The notes below the pieces were generated by a model. That model worked only from the letters and a program-made list of their open reading frames with translations. It made no database searches and was not told the DNA's origin. A program made the position numbers and the translations under genes. This document shows, one piece after another, positions 22,871 to 30,424 of a DNA stretch of 38,346 nucleotides (position 1 is the stretch's first letter; each line of letters begins with the position of its first letter). The DNA comes from Nitrospira sp. (GTDB taxonomy: Bacteria > Pseudomonadota > Gammaproteobacteria > Acidiferrobacterales > SPGG2), in contig VRUB01000008.1 in assembly GCA_019456345.1 (NCBI GenBank), forward strand, positions 1-38,346, given 5' to 3'.

Positions 22871-23347
22871 TTATTTCGCGGCAGGCCGGGCGGCATTCAG
22901 CGGCAGGCGCGAACGCTCACCATCTTCGTAGCAATACCAGGTGCCATCTATGAGCTGCCAGCTGGTCTCGTCCTGGGCCGCTTTTTTGCCATAGCCATCT
23001 GGCGAGACCGCTTTGAATTGGGCCTGAATACGGACACGCTGACCCTGTTTGTTGGCGTGCATAATGTACACTTCCTTCAAGGTCCAACTGGCGTTATCCC
23101 GCTCCATCCCCAGCACGTATTGCTCCTGCGATATGGCACGGCGGTAGGCGGGTGTTCTGAACTGATAGGCCTGCGCCCACTGGTTGAAGTGTACATACTG
23201 GTAGTACTGCGACGTCCGTACCTCCAGCGCCTGGTCGTGCAGCTCGGAACCGCGTTTGAGCACCATACGACCACCATGACCATCGTAGGCGTACAGCGCC
23301 AGCACGGTGGATATCAGCAAGAGCACGGTGGCACGTGACCGACGCAT
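22871..23347 (-). CDS. exported protein of unknown function
   Basis: A 158-residue protein with an N-terminal hydrophobic segment (ATVLLLISTVLALYAY, about residues 6-21) that may be a signal peptide or anchor. The body, 'YYQYVHFNQWAQAYQFRTPAYRRAISQEQYV' followed by alternating strands and 'TSWQLIDGTWYCYEDG', resembles the helix-then-sheet layout of NTF2-like domains, but I cannot name a family. The ATG at 23347 is preceded by AAGGAGGTCGA, one of the best ribosome sites in the window, so I am confident it is translated. It is convergent with the ankyrin gene. Confidence 0.7.
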   Translation of the reverse strand: MRRSRATVLLLISTVLALYAYDGHGGRMVLKRGSELHDQALEVRTSQYYQYVHFNQWAQAYQFRTPAYRRAISQEQYVLGMERDNASWTLKEVYIMHANKQGQRVRIQAQFKAVSPDGYGKKAAQDETSWQLIDGTWYCYEDGERSRLPLNAARPAAK

Positions 23348-23510
23348 TCGACCTCCTTGGTAACGACAGATTTGGCGTGGCGAGCCGCCGCGATTATACC
23401 TATGCGGATCCGGTTGGCCATTGAGGCGGGGATAACTTCGCGGCCCAACCGCCGAGAACGTGTGCCGGTCTCGCGCCTTTAACGCTATAGTTCCGCTAGG
23501 AGAACGCTTT

Positions 23511-23846
23511 ATGGCCCAAGGTTTGGATAATAGCTACGAAGCAAGTCTGCGCGCCACGCTGGTCGAGGTGCTCAAGGCGCTGATCATCGAAGGGTTCGAG
23601 CTGCCCATCCACTGGGTTGCGGTCTCGAACAACGGCAGCATTGTGGCGGGCGATTGCGCTTCCGAGCACAACCCCGAGGAATGGGTCATGACCACGCGCG
23701 TCGAGCATTACGCCGGGCCCGGCAGGCTGCAGTTGCCGGTGAATATCGTGTGTATAGATGTGCGCGCAGCGGCGGTACGAGTGGCGGTGAGCGAAGGCGG
23801 TGAGATCGAGTATCACTACTCGGCCGCGCCGTGGATCAGCTTATGA
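23511..23846 (+). CDS. small soluble protein of unknown function
   Basis: A 111-residue protein, no signal peptide or membrane segment. It has 'SYEASLRATLVEVLKALIIEGFELPIHWVAVSNNGSIVAG' (helix then strand) and 'LQLPVNIVCIDVRAAAVRVAVSEGGEIEYHYS'. The ATG at 23511 has AGGAG eight bases upstream; an upstream in-frame start at 23460 lacks one. The opposite-strand frame over the same region has no such signal. I recognise no family; divergent from the exported protein ending at 22871. Confidence 0.62.
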   Translation: MAQGLDNSYEASLRATLVEVLKALIIEGFELPIHWVAVSNNGSIVAGDCASEHNPEEWVMTTRVEHYAGPGRLQLPVNIVCIDVRAAAVRVAVSEGGEIEYHYSAAPWISL

Positions 23847-23924
23847 CGGGGATGGGCTTTGGCGGTGCCGGCCGCAGCTCTGACCATGAGCAGGGCCATG
23901 GCCTGGAATCGCCGGCGGCACGGC

Positions 23925-24242
23925 TTAGCGCGACAGCCGCGGATTGAAGTACAGGGTCTTCAAGCGTTTCCCATCGGCGAACACGCCGCAGGCCACCAGG
24001 CCGGTGCGTGGATCCATGCCGCTGCAGCGCACGCTGACGTCATAGCCCTGGTAGGCCCCGCTCAGGGTCGCCTGATCGGCCAGCGGACTGCTGGCGATCT
24101 GTCGGTCGTTGATCTCCAGAACCACTTGGCCGGCGGACATCCCCGGTCTGAAATCGCCCTTGATCTTCCAGCCAAGCGGCTCGCCCGCGGCCCAGCCGAG
24201 GGCCGGGATCAGCATGGCTGCCAGCAAAATAAGCCTTTTCAT
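23925..24242 (-). CDS. small exported protein of unknown function
   Basis: A 105-residue precursor with a textbook Sec signal peptide (MKRLILLAAMLIPALGWA-AGEP). The mature part has two cysteines (VRCSGMD and LVACGVFADG) that could form a periplasmic disulfide. The ATG at 24242 has GGGAG eight bases upstream. It is the last of a run of exported proteins between 21.0 and 24.2 kb. No family recognised. Confidence 0.68.
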   Translation of the reverse strand: MKRLILLAAMLIPALGWAAGEPLGWKIKGDFRPGMSAGQVVLEINDRQIASSPLADQATLSGAYQGYDVSVRCSGMDPRTGLVACGVFADGKRLKTLYFNPRLSR

Positions 24243-24371
24243 CGCATATGCTCCCGTTAAGACAACTTCTATACATGGCAGCCATCCTTAGCCTGTTTGG
24301 ACTCCGTTCGCGCCCGCATCCTGCGGCCAGCGCCCCCTACGAATCGATGATTCTCTGACAATGCAGGAGCC

Positions 24372-24872
24372 GTGCCAACCCGGTACGGCCTTGCCCGCTA
24401 CCGCGCATCTTACCTTATTTGGTGGTTGGCCAGGGCAGACTCCGGTGAACCTAGGCCCCGTAAGCGAACGCCCAAGCAGGCCCGGAAGGAACTCTTCCGG
24501 CTGGCCGGCAACGAAACCGTCACCAATGCGTTGCCCGCAGGAGGATTCGGCAGACAGCTGCTAGAAACTACCAACTCTGCGTTTACTCAGGTGTGGATCT
24601 TGCACACGCTGGATCGGTTGCGCGCACCGCTGCCCGAGATCTACAACCGGGATGGCGAGCAGTTTGTCTCTACCGAGGCCCAGTTCCCGGTTGATAAAGA
24701 TCGGCGACAGGAAATTATCCAACGCCTGGATGCGGCCGCGCCATGGCGCCGCGGCGACGGGCAGGCACTCCTCTGGGCCTGGCTGGCAGAAAGCCAAGCC
24801 TGGCCCAGCCGGCAGTTGGTTACAAGTAGTGGCGAAATCGTCACGGTATGTACAATCAACATTCGCACCTGA
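24372..24872 (+). CDS. hypothetical protein, probably a truncated gene
   Basis: A 166-codon frame starting at GTG 24372; AGGAG is only two bases upstream, too close for a good start. The central part ('GGFGRQLLETTNSAFTQVWILHTLDRLRAPLPEIYNRDG' onward) reads like a real folded protein, with helices and a conserved-looking Asn-rich turn. The N-terminus looks improvised, and the C-terminus ends abruptly after a beta strand, so I suspect the remainder of a longer gene. It sits at the left edge of a segment with broken genes. I cannot name a family. Confidence 0.38.
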   Translation: MPTRYGLARYRASYLIWWLARADSGEPRPRKRTPKQARKELFRLAGNETVTNALPAGGFGRQLLETTNSAFTQVWILHTLDRLRAPLPEIYNRDGEQFVSTEAQFPVDKDRRQEIIQRLDAAAPWRRGDGQALLWAWLAESQAWPSRQLVTSSGEIVTVCTINIRT

Positions 24873-24927
24873 AACAGCGAGCGTTCGGTAACGGATACGG
24901 GCGATCTGCCGTCGTTGAACAAACCGA

Positions 24928-25083
24928 TCAGCCTCGGCGGGTAATGCTCACACCGCACCGGCGACACTTGACCTTTTCGACGTTGGTTCCGGCGCCGAAT
25001 CCGAACGGTTTCTCAATCAGGCGAAAATCGTGGAACCCCAACCAGCAAAGGAGGCGGCCAACTAAGGGCGGAAGCTTTGGCAT
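24928..25083 (-). CDS. small zinc-ribbon protein, DUF1660-like
   Basis: A 51-residue protein, MPKLPPLVGRLLCWLGFHDF... ending VKCRRCGVSITRRG. The Cys-x3-His-like N-terminal pair (LCWLGFH) and the CxxC near the C-terminus form a plausible single zinc site, as in short phage-associated DUF1660 proteins. The ATG at 25083 has AAGGA eight bases upstream, which is why I start here; the frame itself extends to 25167. Function is unknown. It lies between two probable gene remnants. Confidence 0.55.
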   Translation of the reverse strand: MPKLPPLVGRLLCWLGFHDFRLIEKPFGFGAGTNVEKVKCRRCGVSITRRG

Positions 25084-25207
25084 ATTGCAGTTCCTTGAAA
25101 AAAACGCGTATATTTTAAGACCATTTAACTGGTGTGAAGCGTATATGCAACAAACATCGGTGGACATGGAACAACATTTCCATCCGCTTTAGGTCTACAG
25201 CGCCATA

Positions 25208-25647
25208 TCATCCCGCAGCAGTACGCGGATTGACTAAAAGGATGCGCCGCTTATCGTGCCTCTGCCAAAGTACCCCGAACGTATCGGCGCCCCCCGTGAC
25301 GATTGTCAGCCCGATTTCCGATGCTTTGATGCGCACTATCGCGATTACACTGTCCTCGAGTGTGCTTTGGCGGTCCAATTCCATGAGTACGATACCTGTT
25401 TGATCCGTGATTTCCGCGCTCGATAACCCGAACATTGCGCGGGCATCATACGCGGGAATGCCATTGCTTGCAGGCTAATCATGCGCAGCAAATGCTACGG
25501 CGTGCGGGGCATCGGCGATATCTCGGTGTACCGCAATTCCTCCTGCCCATGAAGTACGTCGACGCCGGAGGTTTTATTACCGAGTATGAATGTCAATCGC
25601 TGGACCGAGGGATCTTCGCCAGTTTCCGACGTTGGCTTATGATTCAT
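25208..25647 (-). pseudogene. cheW: degraded CheW chemotaxis coupling protein
   Basis: CheW links chemoreceptors to the CheA kinase. The N-terminal half (ATG 25647, GAGG seven bases upstream) reads VQRLTFILGNKTSGVDVL...QEELRYTEISPMPRTP before a stop at 25495, matching the CheW LTF.L....YGi.vl.vQEvLRYTEI.PvP..P start. The C-terminal half lies in another frame from about 25455 down: NGIPAYDARAMFGLSSAEIT then DQTGIVLMELD, and ends RRILLVNPRTA, matching the v.D.R..FGL...E.tD.TrIvi.E and final LILv.L segments. In between, RMISLQ (for the family's G-IINLRG) sits in a third register. At least two frameshifts and a stop therefore separate the halves. Chemotaxis genes are otherwise absent here. Confidence 0.8.
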
Positions 25648-25721
25648 ATCAGATCCTCTGTTCTCCTTACGCTGTCGAGATAGCGGTGTACGTTGTACAC
25701 GGTCCAGCCGCACCCAGAGCG

Positions 25722-26285
25722 TCAGCGGGCGTTATCATGAATCACCTCTCGCAGCAGGTGCACCAGCGCCTCTTCCTGGTAGCCGATGTGCTTGACGATC
25801 TCTTGCGCTCGTGGGGAAAGGCGCCGATAGCCCCAGCATGATCGCCGCTTAGTCTCGGCCCAACCCTCACGTCGGTAATAAAGCGGCAGGTTGACATCGA
25901 AATAGGAGATGCTGTCCGCGTCCTTGAGCAAATCGGAGCGGGGATCGCCACCCACCTCATGGACCACCACTAGCCGGCAGGCTTCCTTAACTATGGCGCC
26001 TTCCACCCCGCGATCCTCCAGGATGCCGCGTAACAACCGTGCACTACGCTGAGCATGATCCGCCTTGAAGGCGTCGTAGTCACGATAGTCTTCCCGACGT
26101 ATATGCTCCGGCGTGGCACGGTCAATATCATGCGCCAGCGCCGCGATTTGGAGTGCCTCGTCCGCATCCGGCTGCAGGCGCAACAGCCACTCCAGGGTGT
26201 TGTCGGCATGACGTGGGTCCTCGGGTACGCGCGAGCCGGCGATGACCGCCCGGATTTTGCGTTTCGCGCGCTCGACGCTAAGCAT
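25722..26285 (-). CDS. HD-domain protein (DUF4202-like), coupled to the inositol-phosphate enzyme
   Basis: A 187-residue soluble protein with HD-superfamily metal ligands: His26 (HADNTLEWLL), His52-Asp53 (LAHDID), and a distal Asp in KDADSISYFD (about 122-124), with a further HEVGG. HD proteins are metal-dependent phosphohydrolases; substrate is not predictable. The start ATG at 26285 overlaps the stop codon of the upstream fused cytidylyltransferase by eight bases, so translation is almost certainly coupled and the two probably act in one pathway. The frame runs to 26318, but ATG 26285 puts the overlap in the usual form. It is the third gene of the inositol locus. Confidence 0.78.
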   Translation of the reverse strand: MLSVERAKRKIRAVIAGSRVPEDPRHADNTLEWLLRLQPDADEALQIAALAHDIDRATPEHIRREDYRDYDAFKADHAQRSARLLRGILEDRGVEGAIVKEACRLVVVHEVGGDPRSDLLKDADSISYFDVNLPLYYRREGWAETKRRSCWGYRRLSPRAQEIVKHIGYQEEALVHLLREVIHDNAR

Positions 26286-27600
26286 CACGGGCAAGCAGGA
26301 CTCGGCGCAGGGTCTCAAGATTCATGACCACGGCAATCAAAACCAGCACCGGCAGTATTAGATTGGTCACTGCGCCCAGAAAGATGAGAAAAACGCGCAT
26401 ATCCCGCCCCATCCGCAACCCGGCCGCGCCCCCGGCTTTGATGCGCTCGCGCATCAGGTTGTCGTACTTGTCCGCCGTGTAACTCAACATGAACGAGCCG
26501 ATTATGGCCATGAAACCGGTGAACAGGACCCAGCCGCTCGCTTCTATCGCGAGCAGGTGCCAGGTCAGCCCGAACAGCAGAAACGCATCGGCGTAGCGGT
26601 CAAGTACTGCATCGAACCAGCCGCCGAACTCGCTGCTTTGGAACTTGAGCCGGGCCACTTCGCCGTCGCACCCATCGATGACGGACGCGAACTGCGCCAG
26701 GACACCGCCCAACAGCAGGGCAAGATACCCACCCAGTGCGAATAGTCCGGCGGCCAGCAGCGAGCACAGAAACGAGAACAGCGAGATCTGATTGGGCGTA
26801 ACATCGAGTTTCGCCAAATGGTGGGAAAACCGCACGGAGATGGGGCGATTCAAGTAACGCGATACTGGCCCATCGTTGGGCTTGTCGCGGAGCCGATCTA
26901 GCAGCGCTTTCTCCGCCCTCTTGAAGGCCGCGGGATCGTCCACATCGACCCAGAAACCGCGAGTCATGACGGCTTTGGCGCGCCCCTCCGCGGCCAGGCA
27001 ACGTACCGCGCCGGACAATGTGGCATCACCGTTTTTTTCTCTGCTTTGCTCCAGGGCCGCAAATATGGCGGGGGAGCACAGGAAAATACCGGTATCGAGG
27101 CCATTGAAGTCGGCGAGCCCCTTGCCGATGCCACTGATCTTACCGTCTTTTACCTTGACGCGGGTGACATCCTCCGTATCGATGAGTGGATTGCGGGTGT
27201 TGCCGTCCACTCCCAGCGCGATCTCCCCATCGGCCAGGGACAGCGTTGTCAACATACGCGCAAGGGGCGGCTCGAAGAGGTGATCCGCCATGAGCAGCAA
27301 AAACGCTTCATGTAGGACTTTTCGCGCCTTGAGTACGGACAGGCCGTTTTCTTTCTCCCAATCGTCATTCACCAGGAATGTGACCCGAACCGCAAGGCGC
27401 TCGGCCAGCCGCTCCAAGAAATCGCGGACCCGGTCACCCTGATAGCCCGTAACGACATAAAATTCATCCGCCCCGGCTTCCCGTGCGGCGCGAATGACGC
27501 GTTCAATCAGGGGAATACCCAGGATGGGGATGAGGGGCTTGCTCTCACCCCATGGCTGCAGTCGGCTACCCTTGCCAGCGGCGATAATCAGGCATTTCAT
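26278..27600 (-). CDS. fused sugar/inositol-phosphate cytidylyltransferase and CDP-alcohol phosphotransferase (IPCT-DIPPS-like)
   Basis: A 440-residue bifunctional protein. Residues 1-225 are a nucleotidyltransferase ([38 protein letters not shown]). Residues about 245-440 form a membrane CDP-alcohol phosphatidyltransferase with the complete catalytic signature D-GC-DG-EV-AR-x8-G-GWF-D-AVL-D and four to five hydrophobic helices. This fusion is the known form of CTP:inositol-1-phosphate cytidylyltransferase/CDP-inositol:inositol-1-phosphate transferase that makes di-myo-inositol-phosphate phosphate in some thermophiles. The upstream inositol-1-phosphate synthase supports an inositol substrate. 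The ATG at 27600 lies 35 bases inside the end of the synthase gene and is preceded by AAGGAG and GAGG. An inositol-lipid role is the alternative. Confidence 0.86.
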   Translation of the reverse strand: MKCLIIAAGKGSRLQPWGESKPLIPILGIPLIERVIRAAREAGADEFYVVTGYQGDRVRDFLERLAERLAVRVTFLVNDDWEKENGLSVLKARKVLHEAFLLLMADHLFEPPLARMLTTLSLADGEIALGVDGNTRNPLIDTEDVTRVKVKDGKISGIGKGLADFNGLDTGIFLCSPAIFAALEQSREKNGDATLSGAVRCLAAEGRAKAVMTRGFWVDVDDPAAFKRAEKALLDRLRDKPNDGPVSRYLNRPISVRFSHHLAKLDVTPNQISLFSFLCSLLAAGLFALGGYLALLLGGVLAQFASVIDGCDGEVARLKFQSSEFGGWFDAVLDRYADAFLLFGLTWHLLAIEASGWVLFTGFMAIIGSFMLSYTADKYDNLMRERIKAGGAAGLRMGRDMRVFLIFLGAVTNLILPVLVLIAVVMNLETLRRVLLARDA

Positions 27601-28720
27601 TCCTCGGTACTCCTTGGTCGCTGATGAACTGCTTCACCATCTGGAAGGCTTCATCGTCGGTGAACGGCACCGGGGGGTGTTTGCAGAAATAGGCCGACGG
27701 TCCTGCTAACAAACCGCCGTGCCCCCGATTTAATGCCAATTTGGCGCACCGAATCGAATCGATCGCTACCCCCGCCGAGTTGGGTGAATCTTCCACCGAG
27801 AGGCGCAGCTCGAGGTCTATGGGCACATCCCCGAACAACTTGCGTTCCATGCGGATGAAACAAACCTTGTTGTCGTTCTGCCAAGGCACATAATCGCTTG
27901 GGCCGACATGGATATTGTCGTCCTCTATACGGTACGCAGTTACGGCCTGCACCGCCTCAGTCTTGGATTCCTTCTTGGAAGCTAGACGATCGCGGTTGAG
28001 CATATTGAGAAAATCCGTGTTGCCTCCAGTATTGAGCTGGTAGGTGCGCTCTAATTTCTCTCCGCGCTTGGCGAACAGGTCGGTTAGCACCCGGTGGGTA
28101 ATGGTTGCCCCCAACTGGGACTTGATGTCGTCACCGATAAGGGGAAGACCGGCCTCTTCAAAATGCCTGGCCCACCGACCATCAGGATCGCTGGCGATAA
28201 ACACCGGAATGTTGTTCACGAACGCCAGCCCGGCCTTTAATGCGCAACCCACATAAAACCGGGTCGCTTCCTCGGAGCCGACAGGTAGATAATTGATGAG
28301 GATTTCTGCACCGGATTCCTCTAGTACTCTAATCGATGTGTTCTTCGGTGGATTCCGTCTCGTCCGCCAGGCTAAAGGTGCGCCTTTGGTCGTAATGTGT
28401 CATGTGGTCGGAAAACTCGTCGAGAATTTGGCCCATTCGTACGGTGACGTCGGACTTGGGGATATCGGAGCAGAAAATGGTCATGCAGTTGGGGGCGGCA
28501 AAAATCGCCTCATGCACATCAACGCCGACTTTGCGTTTATCGGTATCAAAGGCCGCGACAACCTCGATGTCGCCGGGCTTATAGCTCCCGATCTCCAATG
28601 GATCAGACCGACGGCATCTTCTGGATTCTTTCCCGCGTAGTAATGGATACCCTGTATCAGGGAGCTGGCGCAGTTTCCGACTCCAGCGATAGCGATCTTG
28701 ATCTTATCCACGTCTTTCAT
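27566..28720 (-). pseudogene. ino1: myo-inositol-1-phosphate synthase, two compensating frameshifts
   Basis: Converts glucose 6-phosphate to inositol 1-phosphate with NAD+. The reading frame begins at ATG 28720 (AAGGAGG close upstream): [22 protein letters not shown], the NAD loop. Near 28598 the family sequence jumps to another frame ([20 protein letters not shown] to STEEHI). Near 28330 it returns to the first frame ([38 protein letters not shown], then [14 protein letters not shown] to the stop at 27566). Joined, it is about 384 residues, normal for the bacterial-type synthase. All three pieces are well conserved, so the damage is recent or is a sequencing error. The cytidylyltransferase fusion overlaps its 3' end. 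Confidence 0.85.
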
Positions 28721-28959
28721 TGCCTCCTTTATGTTCTCTCGATGAACGCGTTCTTTTGCGCGAAAGCGCCCTCGCTCCGTACGAACTCACGCACGTAGAG
28801 TCTGGCAATCATCTCCCGATTGGCTGCGATATCCCGCTGGCAGACACACCAGTGGTAGTCCGACCCAATCGAATCTGCGATCCACTGCCCAGATTCCTCG
28901 CAAATGCCGCCCAGGGATTTATACCATCCTGCGTATCTCTTTTGTGACCCCCAAGGCGG

Positions 28960-29160
28960 TTACCTTTCTTGGATGAGCTGTTCACCGCAATCCACACAGT
29001 AGGGACTCCGATTGCGCCGGCGTATCGCATGTTGTTGCTCACTACATGCTTTCGCGGGAATATCTTTGTTTACCAGCTCGCCACACATTGAACAAAAGCG
29101 CACCGGCGCGTTTGCACGCCCGTGGTTGTAATTGGGACAACGGGCTGCCCGCACCATCAT
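28960..29160 (-). CDS. small double zinc-ribbon protein
   Basis: A 66-residue protein with two likely zinc sites: CPNYNHGRANAPVRFCSMCG and, after a CSEQQHA stretch, YCVDCGEQLIQER. CxxC knuckles and a strongly basic linker (IRRRNRS) suggest nucleic-acid or protein contact. Short proteins with this 'CPNYxHGRxNxPVRxCxxCGE' opening occur widely in gammaproteobacteria without known function. ATG ATG at 29160/29157 are equivalent starts; the Shine-Dalgarno is weak. A 240-base gap separates it from the inositol operon, which may hold that operon's promoter, though I could not mark one. Confidence 0.68.
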   Translation of the reverse strand: MMVRAARCPNYNHGRANAPVRFCSMCGELVNKDIPAKACSEQQHAIRRRNRSPYCVDCGEQLIQER

Positions 29161-29339
29161 CTTGGTTCTGTCATCATTAGCTGTTTCATGGCCCTGAGTA
29201 GCGGCGCCACCCGGGGTGTGGCTTTTCGTGCGCACCGCGACCACTTGGCGACCGAAACACCATTGTCACCTAATCTTGGATGCGCGGACTGCACCACTAG
29301 CGCGCCACACGGAGTTGGAAACCGAACGGCTCCCTCCGC

Positions 29340-29634
29340 TGCGGTTGGAGGGTGGTGTGACAGAGATCAATCTCAAACAGAAGGCGGAGCCGAGACCGTG
29401 GGAAGTGTCCTCCGCTTCGCGCAGAAACGCAAGAGCACAAAGCGGCTGCGTGGGATTGCAATCATCGATCGCGAGACGTACACGGGACTGAATCGGGACA
29501 CCAAGATCGAGTTGATCCGCACACGGACCCCGCTCGGGCTGATGAATATGTGCAAGCTTTTGGATGAAAAGCCCGGTTCACTCACAGCACCCCGCTATGC
29601 ACGCAAGCATGGCTCGGTTCCAGGAAGATGCTGA
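29340..29634 (+). pseudogene. remnant of a mutator-type (IS256-like) transposase N-terminus
   Basis: Two frames together resemble the start of a transposase: RRNARAQSGCVGLQ in one frame to about 29460, then IIDRETYTGLNRDTKIELIRTRTPLGLM...APRYARKHGSVPGR in another, stopping at 29634. The 'DTKxELIxxxxPLGLM' and 'APRYARK' phrases are what I recognise. A frameshift and loss of everything beyond the first 100 codons make it dead. Family assignment is from memory and uncertain. Confidence 0.5.
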
Positions 29635-29748
29635 ACAGGTCCTTCCATGCCGTTTTCAGCTCGAAAAGTAAAAATGCGATTTTTGCTTTGCTCTATCTTT
29701 GAAACACTTTCCGCGTTCGAAAAATGTGCGGTGCCTACGTGCACCGTT

Positions 29749-29788
29749 CTACATGGCCGCTGAAAATAGTTTTTCAGCGGCCATGTAG
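29749..29788. repeat. perfect 18-bp inverted repeat with 4-base loop
   Basis: CTACATGGCCGCTGAAAA (29749-29766), loop TAGT, TTTTCAGCGGCCATGTAG (29771-29788). It could act as a bidirectional terminator, since the stem has A/T at its loop end only, or be a miniature mobile element. The inner 16 bases recur exactly at 21680-21695. It lies between the transposase remnant and tRNA-Phe. Confidence 0.8.
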
Positions 29789-29841
29789 ATCTGCGCCACG
29801 GCAGCACGCCGGGCGCGGTAATCAATCAAAGAAAGCAGACT

Positions 29842-29864
29842 CCACCGATCATGGCAATCGGTGG
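29842..29864 (-). terminator. possible terminator downstream of tRNA-Phe
   Basis: CCACCGAT and ATCGGTGG form an eight-base stem with a seven-base loop 41 bases beyond the tRNA 3' end. On the minus strand it is followed by a T-rich but interrupted tract (AGTCTGCTTTCTTT), so termination is plausible but not canonical. Confidence 0.4.
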
Positions 29865-29904
29865 GCGGAGTTAAGAGGTGAGCACGCCTGAGTTGTTGCT
29901 TATC

Positions 29905-29980
29905 TGGTGGCCAGGGACAGAATCGAACTGCCGACACGGGGATTTTCAGTCCCCTGCTCTACCGACTGAGCTACCTGGCC
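29905..29980 (-). tRNA. tRNA-Phe (anticodon GAA)
   Basis: The minus strand folds as a complete cloverleaf of 76 bases with encoded CCA: acceptor GGCCAGG/CCTGGCC, D arm around GCTCAGTCGGTAGAGC, anticodon arm GGGGACTGAAAATCCCC with GAA, and T arm with GTTCGATTC. It reads phenylalanine codons. It is the last gene of the minus-strand asmA-mutY-yggX block, and its 3' end faces the disturbed segment at 24.3-29.9 kb. Confidence 0.97.
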
Positions 29981-30130
29981 GGTTATCTATTAAGACGTAT
30001 TTGTTGCGTTCTTCGCGCAACACCCCAGTTGGCGCGAACGCTTGCCGGAACACGCTTTTTCAGGATCGCCCGGAGCGGTGCATTATAGAAAAGGCGCCAG
30101 TCCCTGAGAAGCCACGCCCAACCAGACACG

Positions 30131-30424
30131 TCAGGGCTTTTTGGGCGGGGCCACCTTGGTGGGGGCAACGAAGCCGCCCGGCAGCTTGGGCCCCGAGCCG
30201 AAGAAGTAGTTGTCCATCTCCTTTTCGATAAAGGCGCGCGCCTTCGGGTCGAGCGGATTGAGCCGGTGCTCATTGATCAACATGGTCTGGTGGTCGAGCC
30301 ACATCTGCCACGCCTCCTTGGATACGCTCTCCCAGATCTTCTTGCCGAGCTCACCGGGGTAGGGCTGGAAGTCCAGCCCCTCAGCTTCGCGGTCCAGCTT
30401 CACGCAGTGGACTTTACGGCTCAT
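30131..30424 (-). CDS. yggX: Fe(2+)-trafficking/oxidative damage protection protein YggX
   Basis: A 97-residue cytosolic protein that protects iron-sulfur clusters from oxidative damage. The start [32 protein letters not shown] with Cys7 and the central [16 protein letters not shown] are diagnostic; E. coli YggX has 91 residues, and the extra few are a lysine- and proline-rich tail. Its ATG overlaps the mutY stop as ATGA, the conserved gammaproteobacterial mutY-yggX arrangement, fitting because MutY carries an Fe-S cluster. Confidence 0.97.
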   Translation of the reverse strand: MSRKVHCVKLDREAEGLDFQPYPGELGKKIWESVSKEAWQMWLDHQTMLINEHRLNPLDPKARAFIEKEMDNYFFGSGPKLPGGFVAPTKVAPPKKP

